A stretch of DNA of 64,000 nucleotides from Haliclona indistincta (taxonomy: Eukaryota; Porifera; Demospongiae; Haplosclerida; Chalinidae). A model generated the notes under the pieces. The model was not told the origin of the DNA and ran no database searches. It was given only the letters and a program-made list of their open reading frames with translations. Shown one piece after another: positions 11,113 through 26,100 of this stretch. Numbering within the stretch: position 1 is the stretch's first letter; each line of letters starts with the position of its first letter. A program made the translations under genes and the position numbers. Location of the stretch: NCBI GenBank assembly GCA_964017065.1, contig OZ024784.1:10211152-10275151 (forward strand), in the 5' to 3' direction.

Positions 11113-14100
11113 TCATCTTGCCATAGTAAGAAACTAAGAAACTATATGTACCAATGTAAGTACTTACAGTCATTGTATTTCTGTTTGAACTTGATAGACT
11201 ACCATTTTGTGGATTAGATTTCTTCAATTCACGTTCAAGCTCATTTACTTTAGCTTGCAATGTGGCAATAACCACTTTGGAATTGTCATCAATGCCTCCC
11301 ATCGGAAATATCGAGAGCTAGGAAAAGTTGGATTTAAATTAATAGTGTAAACAGGAAAAGAAGAGACTATTACCTTTCTGTCACCACCAACAGAACTGTT
11401 GTTACCCTGTTGAGTAGCTACGGATGTACTGAAGACATTTTCTCCCAGTGGGTCCTTGTATAGGCTGACCATCTTGGGGCAGACAGATACACAAAAATAC
11501 AAGTAACTCGTAAATACATTTTGGGACAAGATTGTCTCAAAATTAATAATTAGTACAGTAAATAGAGGAGGAGCATGAAGTAACCGATAAAAGTGGAAAT
11601 CTATGCATGTACAGATGCTTTACTAAAGATAGCTAGATGATCATGGTTGAGACTACCACTGTCGAGGCTCGTAGGAGGTAAGCAGCAGCTTCCTAACCAT
11701 GTTTTCGTGCACACTGTACAGAGATAGCATGATAGCCATTGAAAACACAAATGTGTTGCATCATTTAGCAATACATGTGTTTACTCAAGCCAACAAGCAT
11801 GGCCCATTGTCTTGGGATAACAAGTAGCTGCTACTTACCTCCTCACTGCCCGTAAGTAACAATAAAGAGTTCTAGGTGCCTGTTTTCGGGAGATTATTTA
11901 TCATAAGAGCATCACATGTGATTCTACACGTTTCCCGTTAGCCCATTTTTACATGTAGGGAGGTGTCCTCACGTTGAAGTTTAGGCTGTTACTTCATCAT
12001 TCTCTTGGGTCTTATCAACAGTTTGTGTATAGCTATCTAATGTCCGGTGTCTTGTTAGTATGCGAAAAATCTTAGTCATTAGTTACGAGCTGCAATATAC
12101 CTATAACTATTTTATCGTAGAATCGACTTATCAAGTCCAAAATGCAACATAGAGCAGCTCTAAGACGTTCACTACACATACATGTACTCTGATGAAATGT
12201 ACAGCTATACAGAGCAGTATAACTTACAGTACTCCCAACATTTTAACGGGTAACTACAAGATGCTAGTGCATTTTCATGTTAGTGAAAGGTCCTAATTTT
12301 CAGTAGTGAAAGATGAACCATTCTATGAGCTTGTTGCAACTCAACCAATTACACTTTTGCTGGCTTTTCACTATTCGGCATAAAATTGTGCAATTCGATC
12401 AGCTGACTTGACTTGCTCTTTCCTGACTACACGAGCAAACGATCAGCACTTTTCAAAAGCTTGTATACACAGTGTGTATGCACGATTGTTTTCAGCATCA
12501 CAAAACTAACTCTTAACTAACTGGAATCTCGTGCTGGAAAGAAATTTTATCACTAGAATATGGAAAGCCAGCACCACACTAGACAACATGCATCCTAGCT
12601 GTCAACTATCTGGCAAGGCCAGGAAAAAAAATGGTGATAAAAGTAAGCAACAGTTTCAACAGTTTATTTCATTTACCTTTGGAATGAACACAAGAGCCAG
12701 GAAGATGGTAGTAGCAGTAATTTCAGCAAGATTCAACAGAGCTATGCTGGTATTGAGTAATCCAACAAGTGCAAACTCTGACAGAATGATCACCACCACA
12801 CAAAGACTGGAGGAGTAGATGATGGCTGCTACCCACTTGGAGTCATTCAGGACTTTCACTTTTATTTTACGAGTCTGAAAGGCTAGTACAATGCCAATTG
12901 CCTATATAAAATGAATTAAAAAAGAGATACTGCGTTGATATAGCTGGCTATGTGACAATACAGGCCTATACCCTGGCACAGTTCAGTTGTGCAGTGCAAA
13001 CATGGTTTAATACTATCACTTTTAAATAGGCCAGTTCATTTTAAAGCTGGGTGGTTAAATGTTCCATATACTTAATATTGCAAAATGGTCTATTACAGTA
13101 AATTATTATTGAGAGTGAAAGCATTAGTCACAAGTAACATGACAGTCTCACCTGCAATATTATGATGTAACCAAACACGGCAGCTTGAAATATTCTGGCT
13201 GAAAAATCTTCACTCCCACAGGCATACACGAAGGATAGCTCAGTAACATTTTGTTTCTGATAACAAAATTAATGAGAATGAGATATGGAAATGTGGGAGA
13301 GAAAAAAGAACAAGTTAATACACATACTGTTTGTGACAAAGTTCTTTGTCTGTGTGTTAGCTTGTGGTAAGACTATCTAAGTAGGTGTTATAATTAACCA
13401 GGGGTACGACAAGCTTTCATATTACGAAACGTTGACACGCCTACTAATGAACAATAATGCTTTGGAATATATTATGCAGGATAGTTTAAATGGATTGCTC
13501 GCGCTCAGGTACATGATATCGAGCTCAGGTGTGCATTGTTTATACTCCATATCAAGGCAAGTAATACAATCTACTAAAAATAGCTGAAGCAAGTTATCTG
13601 CTGTTACAGTGATTGGATGACATTCGTGTGTATTGCAGCCAGAGTTTGTGCAACACAGCCGCAAATTCTTTACATTATTAACCGACTGATACTCAAGAAT
13701 GATAACAATGCTGTTTTGATCACGATGGTGCTTTCCTGGGTAAAGCTGGCTTATACGAAAGCTCTTCATCAGTACTATTCATTTAGCAACAAAATTACCA
13801 GCCAAATTGCCCCATAAAGATGCAGCAGACTTGAAAAGTTGTGTTAGTTGTGTTATTGTATCTTGGTCTATAGTGGTGTGTCTGTTAGTTTTGTATCACT
13901 GATTGGACTGTTTGTGGGTTCTGTATCTTGATTTGTCTGAGTTTTTAGTAAATTAGTATGTTGTAAGCAATATTATCAGTATGTTTTTGATCCAAGTCGT
14001 GGAGAACTTGTAATCGCGACACTAGTGCATTGTTAGCTGCTACTTATCATTGGCAATGATATCAAAGGATGATCACGAATGAAGATGGCGGCTTCTCAAG

Positions 14101-17100
14101 AGTGAAAAATAGAACTATAGGTGCATGTTAACCACATAATATATTTTGCTGCCGTTTTTAGCGTATAAATGCATATTTCCTTTCTATGGAATTATAAGCG
14201 CATGCATCAAGTAAAATAACTGTAAGGTGTTTGTTATCCATAGGAAAACAAACATCCATAATGCGCTGTTTATTTTGTACATTAACTGAACCTGTAGAAC
14301 ACAGTTACGTGCTTTGCTTGTTTGACAATAAGACGTGCATGGATGCCTGGGGTAATTTAGTACAACAACATGATTCTATTGTCTGCATTGAAATCTCTGC
14401 TATCAATAGATCCAGCTTACTACTATAAAGCAGTCAGATAAACTTACATTGATCATAGGAGGCCTCTCTCTGTCAGATACTTGCATTGGTGCGGGTCGAA
14501 ACAATGGTATTGAATAGTTTACCACTAGCAACACTGCCATCACTGACACTATGCTGCCAACAATCAGCATTAGCTTCCAATCTTGTATAGTCTGTAAAAA
14601 ACAACAACATAATAATAGTACAATATCACAAGGCGTGAAATGGTGACTTAATATATTATGTGGCTATAAGATCAAAGTGCCACAACAGTGGTTACATCAA
14701 TTTTGCATATTTTATATTGGTTGTGTGTATATATCTTGCATGAGCCATACGAGTAATTTTCAGGGTGTGTCTGCAATGTCACTACATGACTGAGATAGCA
14801 TTACTAGATGCATCTTAGACATCAAACATCTTAGACACAGTTGTAGCTACATGGGCCCTGGTAGATATTCTCTGTGTCCTGCTAAAAATCCTGTTGGTTG
14901 GTGGTTTGCTAATATAATCAGTCCTTGTGCAATTCTTTCGTGTTTTGTGCTATTGCTCTCAAATTAAATTTTGCATATTTTTTCCCAGTATGTAGCCGCA
15001 ATGGCCCTTACTCAAGTCAGTCAGGATGCCACTGCAGAAGTAGAGCCAATAAAATGCAGCACCCTTTGTACTTTGTGGCTAGCTACCAATGGTTGCAAAA
15101 TGTATTTTATGGGCGTCTGGGGCCATAACATTTTTCTCAGCAACCATTTTCTCTTGATAAATATGAAATTTGCAGTGAAGCCATAGAAAAAGCTGGCCAC
15201 AGTATGGTTTTATAAAGAAGCGTGCTGAAAATCTACTGGGGTTTTTAATGGGTCCTCACTTTAGTTTAATTTAGAAATATTTTAGCACTTTACGATAAAA
15301 GTTTTGAGATCCTAAGTACAGTAGTGGACATCTGGTGGACATTATATAAACTTGATGCTCAGTTGTTGTTCTACAATGGTTACAGTTTTAACGATCAAGA
15401 GCAGTGAGCTACTAAAACGACCTGAGGAGCTGAGTAAGTTGCCAAGAGTAGCTCTGATAGTACTGTATAGCAGCGTGATCATGGCACGTGTTTGACCAAA
15501 TTGAGAGCATGCAGCAGGGGATATGATTGTTTTGTCAATTGTAGAACAGCAACGAAACGTCAAGATATAAATTATGTATAAGCACTGCCTTCATTTACAA
15601 GCAAAATTATACGATATCTCTGATGTACAAATTTGTGTACTTGTTAAAAAAACGGCTGCCACCACGCACTAAATTAAACACCGTTTATTGCACTAGTTTG
15701 TGCTGATTTGGGTAGCTTGCTTATACAGTGCTATTTTGCCTCCATGTAAGTCGAAAATGGTTATGGCTATGGTTATGCCACACATGTGAAGGGGATGCAA
15801 GGCTAGATGCTGCAGAGGTCACTCAGACAAGCAGAAACTAATAAAAAGTAAATATAAATTATGTATAAGCACTGCCTTCATTTACAAGCAAAATTATACG
15901 ATATCTCTGATGTACAAATTTGTGTACTTGTTAAAAAAACGGCTACCACCACGCACTAAATTAAACACCATTTATTACCCGTGCGCAGTATGCGCCAGGG
16001 TTATGCGTTTGTGTCCGTCGGTATGTATATATGTGTGTGTGTGTCATAAAAAAACACGCTTGTTTACGTCTCACCGCTCGAAATTCTCCACGAAAACACT
16101 CTCTACAGCTTCTTCACTGAATTTATAGTCCTATGAAGACGTTTTCTGAGCTGGCAAGCCTTGTTCGAGCGGCTAATCCATGGCTATCTAAAGCTACGTG
16201 TTCTTGTAAGAGCACTTACGGTATTGTGGGTGTGTCACTCAACCTCCTATCAATGTCGATGTCCTCACTCAGTCTCACTGTATTTACCGTACGTCAGAGC
16301 CATTAAATAACGTGCGTGTTGCTGTAATGCAGGAGTAGTCGTGTTTAGCTCCTAGCTCAGCGCACAGGTATGTGTTCATTAGAACTCTAGTTGCACTAGT
16401 TTGTGCTGATTTGGGTAGCTTGCTTATACAGTGCTATTTTGCCTCCATGTAAGTCGAAAATATCAGTTCCCTCGTCCTCAGTGTGCAAATACCCATTTAC
16501 ACCTCTATAACCCATATTTATTCAACTGCAACAAACAGATGTAATAGAATCCTTATAGCAGTATCTTTTGTTGGCAAGAATGTAAGCGATGAACAACTAA
16601 CCCTTCTTTTTGCTCCTGGATTGTGAAAAATGATATAGACACGCCACATCTTGACTAGTACAGCACCGAATGCCACAGTATAACCAAGTGAACTGAAAAC
16701 CTTACCAACCTGAGTAATAGAAAAATTATGGGAGATAAATTCCATCAGATTGTTTATTATAGTGTCATATGTTAAACAAAAGATGGCAGCTCAGCAATAA
16801 TTCTGCTAGTGCTGGCCACTAGTGTACATGGGGTAACACAGAATGGTAGTATGATTGACTGGCCAATAGATCATTCATCCCTACATTGTGCTGGCTAATT
16901 CAACAATACTGGCTTGCATGCTGTTGACTAACAAGATGATAAATTATTACATTTTGTATTTGAGAGGCAAAACCTTTGCATATACTGCTTTGGCAATGAA
17001 ATTTAAAACTCATAAACTCAAGCTCTACTCTTGGTACAAATATGAGCATACTACTGATACCCTCCATACATGAGGGTTTGGCCCCACCAACTAACAAACT

Positions 17101-20100
17101 ACAGTGATTACAAGAGTAATGTGACTGACTACATTAGGACATACATAGCATCTAAGTATGTTGATGATTTCTTCAAAACCAGGGAGTGATCTCAAGATAA
17201 CTGAAAGATAAAGCAATAGAGCTCCAGCAATAATAAAATAGTTAAGATTTGGACTAGTCAGCTTTACAACTCTGAAAAAAAACCCAGAAAAAAACAGACT
17301 TATATTTCAACAGTAGTATCTACATGTACATTTACATGCAAATCAATGTACATTTACATGCAAATCAATGTACATTTACATGCAAATCAATGTACACATG
17401 ATTGATAATTCATGCTGTCTCAATACTCAGACAAGCATTTTTGCCAACATTTTATTTCACTGTCACACATTTAACATTTTATTTTTGTTAGCATTATTAT
17501 AGTTTAGCACACCATGGTCACTTTAGTGATCCTGGTAACTGCCACTCTGCACTGCACAGCATGCACAGGTACTGACTACACCTTCGAATAACCCAATGAT
17601 TTAGGCAAAAAACCATGACAACTGTCCTATAATTAAGTAAGTAAACCAAACTCACTTTCTTTCTCTGAAAATAATGTTGAATGCCAGGCATACAATAGTA
17701 AATACAATTCCAGCCACACCAAGTAGCTCAAACAGTACCACAAGGAAAATATGCACACCACTATATGTCATCTGAGGTATTCCATCTGGAGTGATAGGTT
17801 GACCTACAAATGTATGTGGTAATGTGTTGAGTGAGACATGTACATATCAATGTATTATACTAACCGTTCCAGATAGTGTTGTTACTTTCATTACCAATAT
17901 AAAAAAAGGTATCATTCATAGTTCGATTGACAATGGCAAATACAACCCTTTCCAACTCATTTTTCTGGCGGTACTGGAACACTTCAACTATGTTCTGTAT
18001 GCGAGTGCCATTTTCATCAAACTGTACTGTTCCCTACACAAAGATGCATTACTGTATACAATACCAAATACTGTAACAGACAATGTAATCGTTGTCATTA
18101 TACAATGGTTACAGTTTTAGCAATCAAGGATAACACGCTATACTAAAAAATACTGGCCAGAGGAGCTGAGGACAGCGTATTAGCTGCCAAGAGCAGCTCT
18201 GATAGTACTGCATAGCAGCTTGATCATGGCACATACTTGACCAAATCGCGAGCGTGTAGCGGGATGTGTGTTTACATAGATACTGGCCTGAAATATACCA
18301 TGAAAAGGCATTTATCCTGCTCTAATTTTCCATTCAGGCTAATTAGATCAATTCTGTTTTTCTCAGGAATATTCAATAAACGGCATGCAACAAAAGCTAA
18401 TGTATAAATAACATCTTGTCACGGTTTATTAGCTTCATCATAGCAAAACGTTACAGCAATAAATTTTACGTTTCGACCACATGGGCCTTCATCAGAAATA
18501 ACCAGAATGTTCAACCAGAATCAAAATGTTATTTCTGATGAAGGCCCATGTGGTCGAAACGTAAATTTGCTGCTGTAACGTTTTGCTATGATGAAGCTAA
18601 TAAACCGTGACAAGATTATAAATACATAGCAATGAGCCTATACAATATAATTGACATCATACACATGATGTGAGCAATATACAGTAACATGAGCACTTAC
18701 TGAAACACCTTCAAACTTGAGATTATTTAGACTACGATTGACAAGACATTCTATTCTGCTGTTGAAGAATTCATAACAGTTCAATGAAACATTCATGCCA
18801 TCAGCGCCAGCACAGTGACCCAAATCACCAGAACACAATGATTTAGAGGCATTGTCCATTGCCAGCGCTAGAGCCCAAGTAGCATCAAAAGCATCTGGAG
18901 CTTCTAGCTGAAATACCAAGCCTGGATATGATGATGTATTGAGTCTCTTCCTATACTGATCATCAAATTCATCTCCTGACTAGAATGATATAATATAAAT
19001 TATATGTATTTGATAATACTGATTATTTTTTGTTAGGATTTAATTTTCATAAGCCGAAAATCAGATTTTCTAAAATTGAACTTAATTTTTCTTGACCAAA
19101 ATAAATTATCAGGTTCTTTCTTGTGCCTGCTTGGGTGGACAGCATGGTGTGATCGAGTCAATAAGTGAGACAAGAAGTGAGACAACCGTCGAAGAAACAG
19201 AGAAAATACGGCACTCGGAACTGTGTAAGCACGTACGTATGAGGTACGGTGGTGGGTACCTATTTATTGTGCACAATTATGGGCATAGAATACGCCGCAT
19301 ATCATCATGTTGCTTGTGAATATCGCTATGCAGTGAGAGCAGTGTGGGTGTGGACTTACTCACTGTAGCTCGGTAATCGCTACCTTCTGGTGAACACTTT
19401 CTGTGACATAGTTTGCCAACAGCTCTATTCAGCAGACAGTATGACCATGTTTTCTTAGTCCTACAATGTCATGGGCAGGGCCAATGAAATCAGTACGAGA
19501 AAAGTTGCTGTTTGAGAGTTATGGCTCGAAGAAGGTGCATAGTCACCCACGATTTTCAACATACAGGCATATTTCTCAGCGCTGACTTACCAGGACATCT
19601 CATTGGCACTCCCTTAGATCAAGAAGCATTAGATTGTGGTATTTGTTTGTGTTTCTCTGCTAAGGCTGGGACAAAAGTTGATGCATAAACTCAGAAAATT
19701 CATGATGAGCATTTTGGTTGCTGCCATCAATATCTAGTCCAGCAGATAGGTGCCCAAATTTGACATGATCGTGCTCTTTAATGATACAAGCATGAAATTT
19801 GGTATACAGTTAGAGAATGACTTAAGAAACATTTTTAGCTATAGGGCCATCTCAGATTTTTCTCCCTAAAAAAATTAGAGCGCATTGAAAATAATTAGTT
19901 CTAATTAGTGATAATTCGTATGTTATACATCTATATTTTGTAAAATCTTGCTCTTGCATGACATTATTGTTTCTTTACAAGGCCATGTTCATCTTAAGGC
20001 AAATTGAAGTAGAAGATGTATAGTGACATGATGAGAATTCTGTGGAGAATTCATTTATCATTGCTGTACTGATCAATCAAACCAAATACTCCACTTGTGC

Positions 20101-23100
20101 TTATTCATTGGAAGGTTGTATTATGAAACAATCTCTTATGGTATATATTATGTTTCACAAATTACATGCAGGAGAAATTGCATGCATGGGTTTTCATAGA
20201 GACAGCTACTTTAACAATGTAGTGAGTTCATATGAGCTGCTTATTGTTTCTGCTTCCTATCCATTAAAAAAAATGATACATTCATGACCAGTATAGCTCT
20301 TAATTCAGCACAAGCAGTTGTATGACTGGCTGCATACAAAGCAGAGTGAAGCACAAGCAATTCAGTATACAATGCACAAAGTATGTACTTTAAAAGTGCT
20401 TAAGTAGCACAAGCTCTTTTAGCTGAACTAGCTAAGTTGGATATTACCTGCTAAGCTAAGTAGTCTTTCCACCTCAGCAGAAGACTCAGGAATGCTTAAA
20501 ACAGTTTTAGCCGGCTACTACGAATAAGTAAAATAATTAATTATCATTCGCAATGCCGGGACATTTTCCATCTTCATATGTTTGAGATACTGTAGCTCTA
20601 TTGTGTTTTCTTTATTGCTGCCTGGAGCACAATTTTCCTTGCCATGTGGGCTACTAAGTTATGCAAGTACACTTGTATTCGTAGGATCATGTGTATAATT
20701 ATAATTAAAGCATTTTTGCTTTAAAATCACTTAAAATTATGGTGCTGCATGCTTAAGGACAAGCCGAGGCTTATGAAAGTTCTTTGTATACCAGCACTTA
20801 GAATAGTGCTTAAAGCACTTTAACCACAAGCACTGAAGTGCTTGCTCTATCCATACCATGCACCAAGACATTTTAACAACTGATTGTTTGATCATAGCTT
20901 TATATCAGTTTCTCCATAATTATCATGAAAGCAATAGTAGGATTTTAATGTGTTGAGTCTACATGTGAGTTCCAGCTAGATCAGGAAACTGGACAGTGGT
21001 ATTAATACTGCAACTAAGCATCATTGATTATGTCTATCATTTCATGTGTTTTTGCCATTGGCATATGCATGGCCTGCATGCACTAATGACTTAATAATAA
21101 TTATCATCAACTTGATGCACATTAACTTATTGACTACAATGGTAGGCTATTAGTAGCTGTTACAGATTGTTTATAGCATAGTGAATTAACTGTTTTGAGA
21201 ATGGGCAGGCAGCTTTCAAACAAGCCAGCCTCCTTATTAATCAAAGTATTAGCCCATGTTATCCAATTTTTGATTGTTGTTCTGTAACTCATAGTTAGCC
21301 TGGCTTGAATTGTATAGTGTACCTGTGCAACTTGTATGCTTGAGTGTGTGTATGCAATGGTCATGGTGTGTGCACTGCAATGTGTGATACAGTCAGTATA
21401 TAGCTATTTGGTTGATGAACAGTCAAGATTTCTGCTGTAACAGACTCTCTGCATGACTACTGCTTGGTCATATTTTGGACAGACTCTCTGACTCAGTTTA
21501 TACATCGCTCTGTTACCTCAGTACATATCATTGCCATGCTCTGCTATATATATTGTGTTGGATATTTTCATAAGACTGTTGAGAGCTTGACCCAACTTGC
21601 TCTGTTAAACATCTGCGTGTTACACTTCATAAAATCTTAACTCTGGCAGCGAGTATAAAACTGCAGCCAAATTAGTGACTGCTATCATGAGAGTCAGCCA
21701 GCTTAGTGGAATAGCCAGCTTTAAAACAGCCAGTGGTTGCAATCATACCGTAGCTTTATCACGCTTACTACACTATATGGACTATGCATCTCCATGCAGA
21801 ACTTGGTAAACTATCTAATCTGTAGTGCATGGTAAATAGCCACTGATATAAGCATAGAAAATCCATAGAAAAACTCTACCAGAAACCGTCCACAAGAATT
21901 TACAAGAATAGCTAGAAAGCTAGAACACTAACAATTAAGCTTCAAAAAGTTGATAGCAGTTTGCCGATGGTAGACTATGCATACATGTAGTATGACAATT
22001 TGACTTTGCTTGATTACTACTATAGCATTTAAAATAAAGAAATTTCCTTTGTACAGTTAGAGAATCGGTGAATAGTGTCATCAAGAGCAAGATTTTGCAA
22101 AAATATTAAAATATAGATGTATAAAATACCAATTATCACTAATTAGAACTAATTATTTTCAATGCGCTGTAATTTTTTTAGGGAGAAAAATCTGAGATGG
22201 CCCTATAGCTAAAAATGTTTCTTAAGTCATTCTCTAACTGTATACCAAATTTCATGCTTGTATCATTAAAGAGCACAATTACTGCACCTATCTGCTGGAC
22301 TAATCTATGCTTAGCATTGCAGAAGAGCAGTCTTTGGCTTCTCAATTACTCGTTTTTACAGTTTTAGTGAACGGGTACCCATAACCTTAACAGTCATTGC
22401 TGCATGCGGAAGACCATATTCACTCATCAGCCAAAACAATCGTCAGACTTCCCACGGCTATTTTAGGCAATTTTTCTGTAATCTGGGTTCCCAAGCAAGC
22501 GTGATAGTCTCATACACCACTGATTTGTATGTCAAATCTTCCACTAAAATTTCAACAAAACTACTTTTAATAAGATTTTGGCGCAAGCCATTCGAAAATT
22601 GAGTTCAGCCAAATACGAAATATTTGGCTGTCAAAAATTAATGGTTATAAGAACACTATGACTTCAAAATAATGAAGATTTTACTTTTGCATGGTGAAAG
22701 GATCCTTAATAAGACGTGCCCAATTATAATTGAGAAACAAGTGTACTATACCATAATAGTGGGTAATTTTGGCGGGAGGAACTTTGGCGAATTTGGCGAT
22801 TCGTCAAGCATTCGCCAAAAATAAAATTCACAAAATCTGCTTTTTCTATTGCAGTAATACGTGAGCCAGGCACTTGATGCCAAAATTAAACTCGCCAATA
22901 CGCAAAATCTGGGTCATTCGCCAAAAGTTTGACCCTCCAAAATTACCCGCTATACGGTACTCACAAGTCCAGTATCAGTAGGAGCTGAAGCATCGAGTGG
23001 CTTTGGGAACTGTTGCAGAGCAATGTTTCCTGTCAAGGCTTCTTGCATCTCCTCATCTGTACAGGGAATAGTGACATTGATGGCCACTTCTTCACTCCAC

Positions 23101-26100
23101 CATCGATTTTGGTACCATCCATGAGTGATGAAGAGGTATTCAGGATACTTTATCCCAAGTTGGTAGAACTATGTCAAATAATATACCACATAAAATGTAT
23201 TATTAATAATTACTATGGACACCAGTTGTTAAGTGATCAAAATATGAGCTGGATTGGATCTAGGGGGTCAGTATCTGAACCTCCTGCTAGACCCTTAAAC
23301 GATTGAGGCTTGTCACTAGCTGGTGCACTGACGGCTTGTCACTAGCTGGTGCACTGACGGCTTGTCACTAGCTGGTGCACTGACGGCTTGTCACTAGCAA
23401 TCTGCAAACAAGCGAAACTGTGCACTTAATAATTAACAATTGAAAAATTAATTTTAACAATTGGTTTTGTGTGCCGACTTACTCTTGAAACTATGGTCCT
23501 AAAGCCTAGTCCGTAATGAGTCACAAAGCTTAGTAATGCGACCCACGCGATGTGGCACTGTCTTGTCATCATCTAACATGTGCCTACACCGAACACCATG
23601 CACATGCTTCTCAATAGTGTGCTTTTACAACTGGTGTCCCTGATCTACAAAAAGTATTTAAACTCATGTGCAGCCAATATGTATTACCACCACTGCTAGG
23701 CAGGTGTGGCAGACATACCATTGCCCGCAATTCAGCTATAGTGTACAACATCGTGAAAATAAATTATCGTATGGTTTGCTATATTGAGTTCATTACTTTT
23801 GTTAATATCACTTGCTCGTTGTCGTAACCAATATGACAACTCTAAATGAGGCATTCCATATCTTCACAATCACTATCTATGATTAAACAGGCAATTTTAG
23901 TATGGTGAGGCTGACCGATGCTTATAAAGTGGTAACTAAAATATTGCCCCACAAACTTCCTTCTCCATTCAGTAAGCCTAGCGCTGTCCTGAGTGAAACA
24001 ATGACTACCAAACCTGCACTTAGACTAGTGCACTTGATTGCTGAATAAGCATCAAACATTGCCAGAAGCAAATATTCCATGAAAACATGAACTGTTATAC
24101 TACAGGCGATGCACTAATGTTTTATAATCCGTTAAGTACTTTATGCACGTCTGTACTGTATGGCTAGTAATATTAATTTTGTGCTTTGATGCTAAAATGA
24201 AAATTTATTTCCTCCATCAATCAAAATTGTATAGAGATGGGTGTGACTGCAAAACTTAATTCCATACACACGTTTTTACTGCAAAATCACACAATATTAT
24301 ACATGTACTTATTACACTATTACTCAAATTAATTTACTGTCTTTTCTGTTACGAAAAGCAACAATAAAAATTATAAGCAAAATACAAGCAGCAGATATCT
24401 TACTTCACACAAAATTGCACGTGCATCATCTTCAAAAGTGTTGATGAAAAAGACATGAGGATCTCGAGTTCGATCAACCTGTGTTGATATAACATGTATT
24501 GTCACTTAGCAATGGATATTGAAACAAGCAATGAGCAACATAAACCGGTGAAAATTCACAAACAAAGTGCTGATGTTTGTGAATATACAAGTTCCTGATG
24601 TGAACAAAGCTCAAACGAATTCACAAACAAAGCACTGATGCACAAGTTGCTGTCTTGGTATTGGACAAACATCCAATACCAAGATAGCAACTTGTTTCAC
24701 AAAATTATTGTATCTATACAGATGTAGCAGCATAGCAATTACTTTATTACTCTTGAGTGTGTAGGCATCCGAATAGTGTCTATCGGTTGGTATGTGTTTT
24801 CAAATAATTATTTTACTATTTTTCATTTGAAAAAGCCATGAAGTAGCTCCATAATGCTTAGTTTTGCAATTCACGAAAACACCTACAAAGTCAGGAGTGT
24901 TCTGGCCGTCTGCACCATCAGTAATATAATAGCTACAGGGTGTAGTCATTGTGACTCTGATCTATGGTATGAATGAGTGCATGTTCACACTAATAATTAT
25001 TATTCAGCACCCAGAAAGAAAGTATTTATTATTTATAATTTACCACTAAATTCCTAATCGTGCCATCACTTGCTGGATGATCATCTCGGCTGAACTGAAA
25101 TGAATCTTCGCTGATATTAACACCAAATATAGGGAGTTCTCTTGTGAGCATACGATCATTCTAATAAAAGAAGACAGAAAATGACAATTATACAGAAAAA
25201 ATTTCTCAGACTGTTGCTTTAAGTGCTAGTGTATTATTGCTTTGTGCTTTTTGGAAACTCGCGCAATTTCGAAACTGCTTTGCACAAATTTATGGCTGCC
25301 AAATTGTGTACCAATTTCGAAACTGCATCAACACGCACCATGATGTTCATCTAGTACTACGGGCTAGACATGAGGCTACTAGTACTACAGGCTAGACATG
25401 AGGCTACTAGTACTACAGGCTAGACATGAGGCTACTAGTACTACAGGCTAGACATGAGGCTACTAGTACTACAAAATCTGGTGAGACATACATGCTCCTT
25501 TGTGACACACAATAAGTATTAGAAAATAATGTTGTAATACAGCAATGTAGTCTCCTTGACTAACTGGAAGACATCTGCAGGAGCACAGAAGTTCCGCAGT
25601 ACAGCGTCGATGATTTTTTTCGACTGCCCATGACGTATTATTTGCTAAGGTACCTAAACTAAGGACAAATTATCTCACAAGTCTATTTTCTTATTTGCAG
25701 GCTGTTTTAACTGCTTTTGAAGAATCCAAACACTCCAGAGGAAGATATTATTGGATTCAATTATGATTAACTCACTCAAGCCCAATGCATGCCACTGCAG
25801 ACAATTGTGTTGTATAACTTCACCAATGATCAGTAGTAGTTGAGTATGCATAGAGTAGGGACTCCATCCCAAGTATATATATGCAGAGGCACTATCACAA
25901 GCTACCGAGTACTGTGTACTTACTTACAGTCTCTAAATTACGCAAGACGTACGCAATTTTGAAACTAGCCACGCAATTTGCCAACCATCAATTTGCGCAA
26001 CACAGTTTCGAAATTGCGCAACTTTCCAAAAAGCACGGAACATAATCACTATAGCAATTAACTATACTAATCACAAGTAAAAATGTTAGGGAGGATGCTT

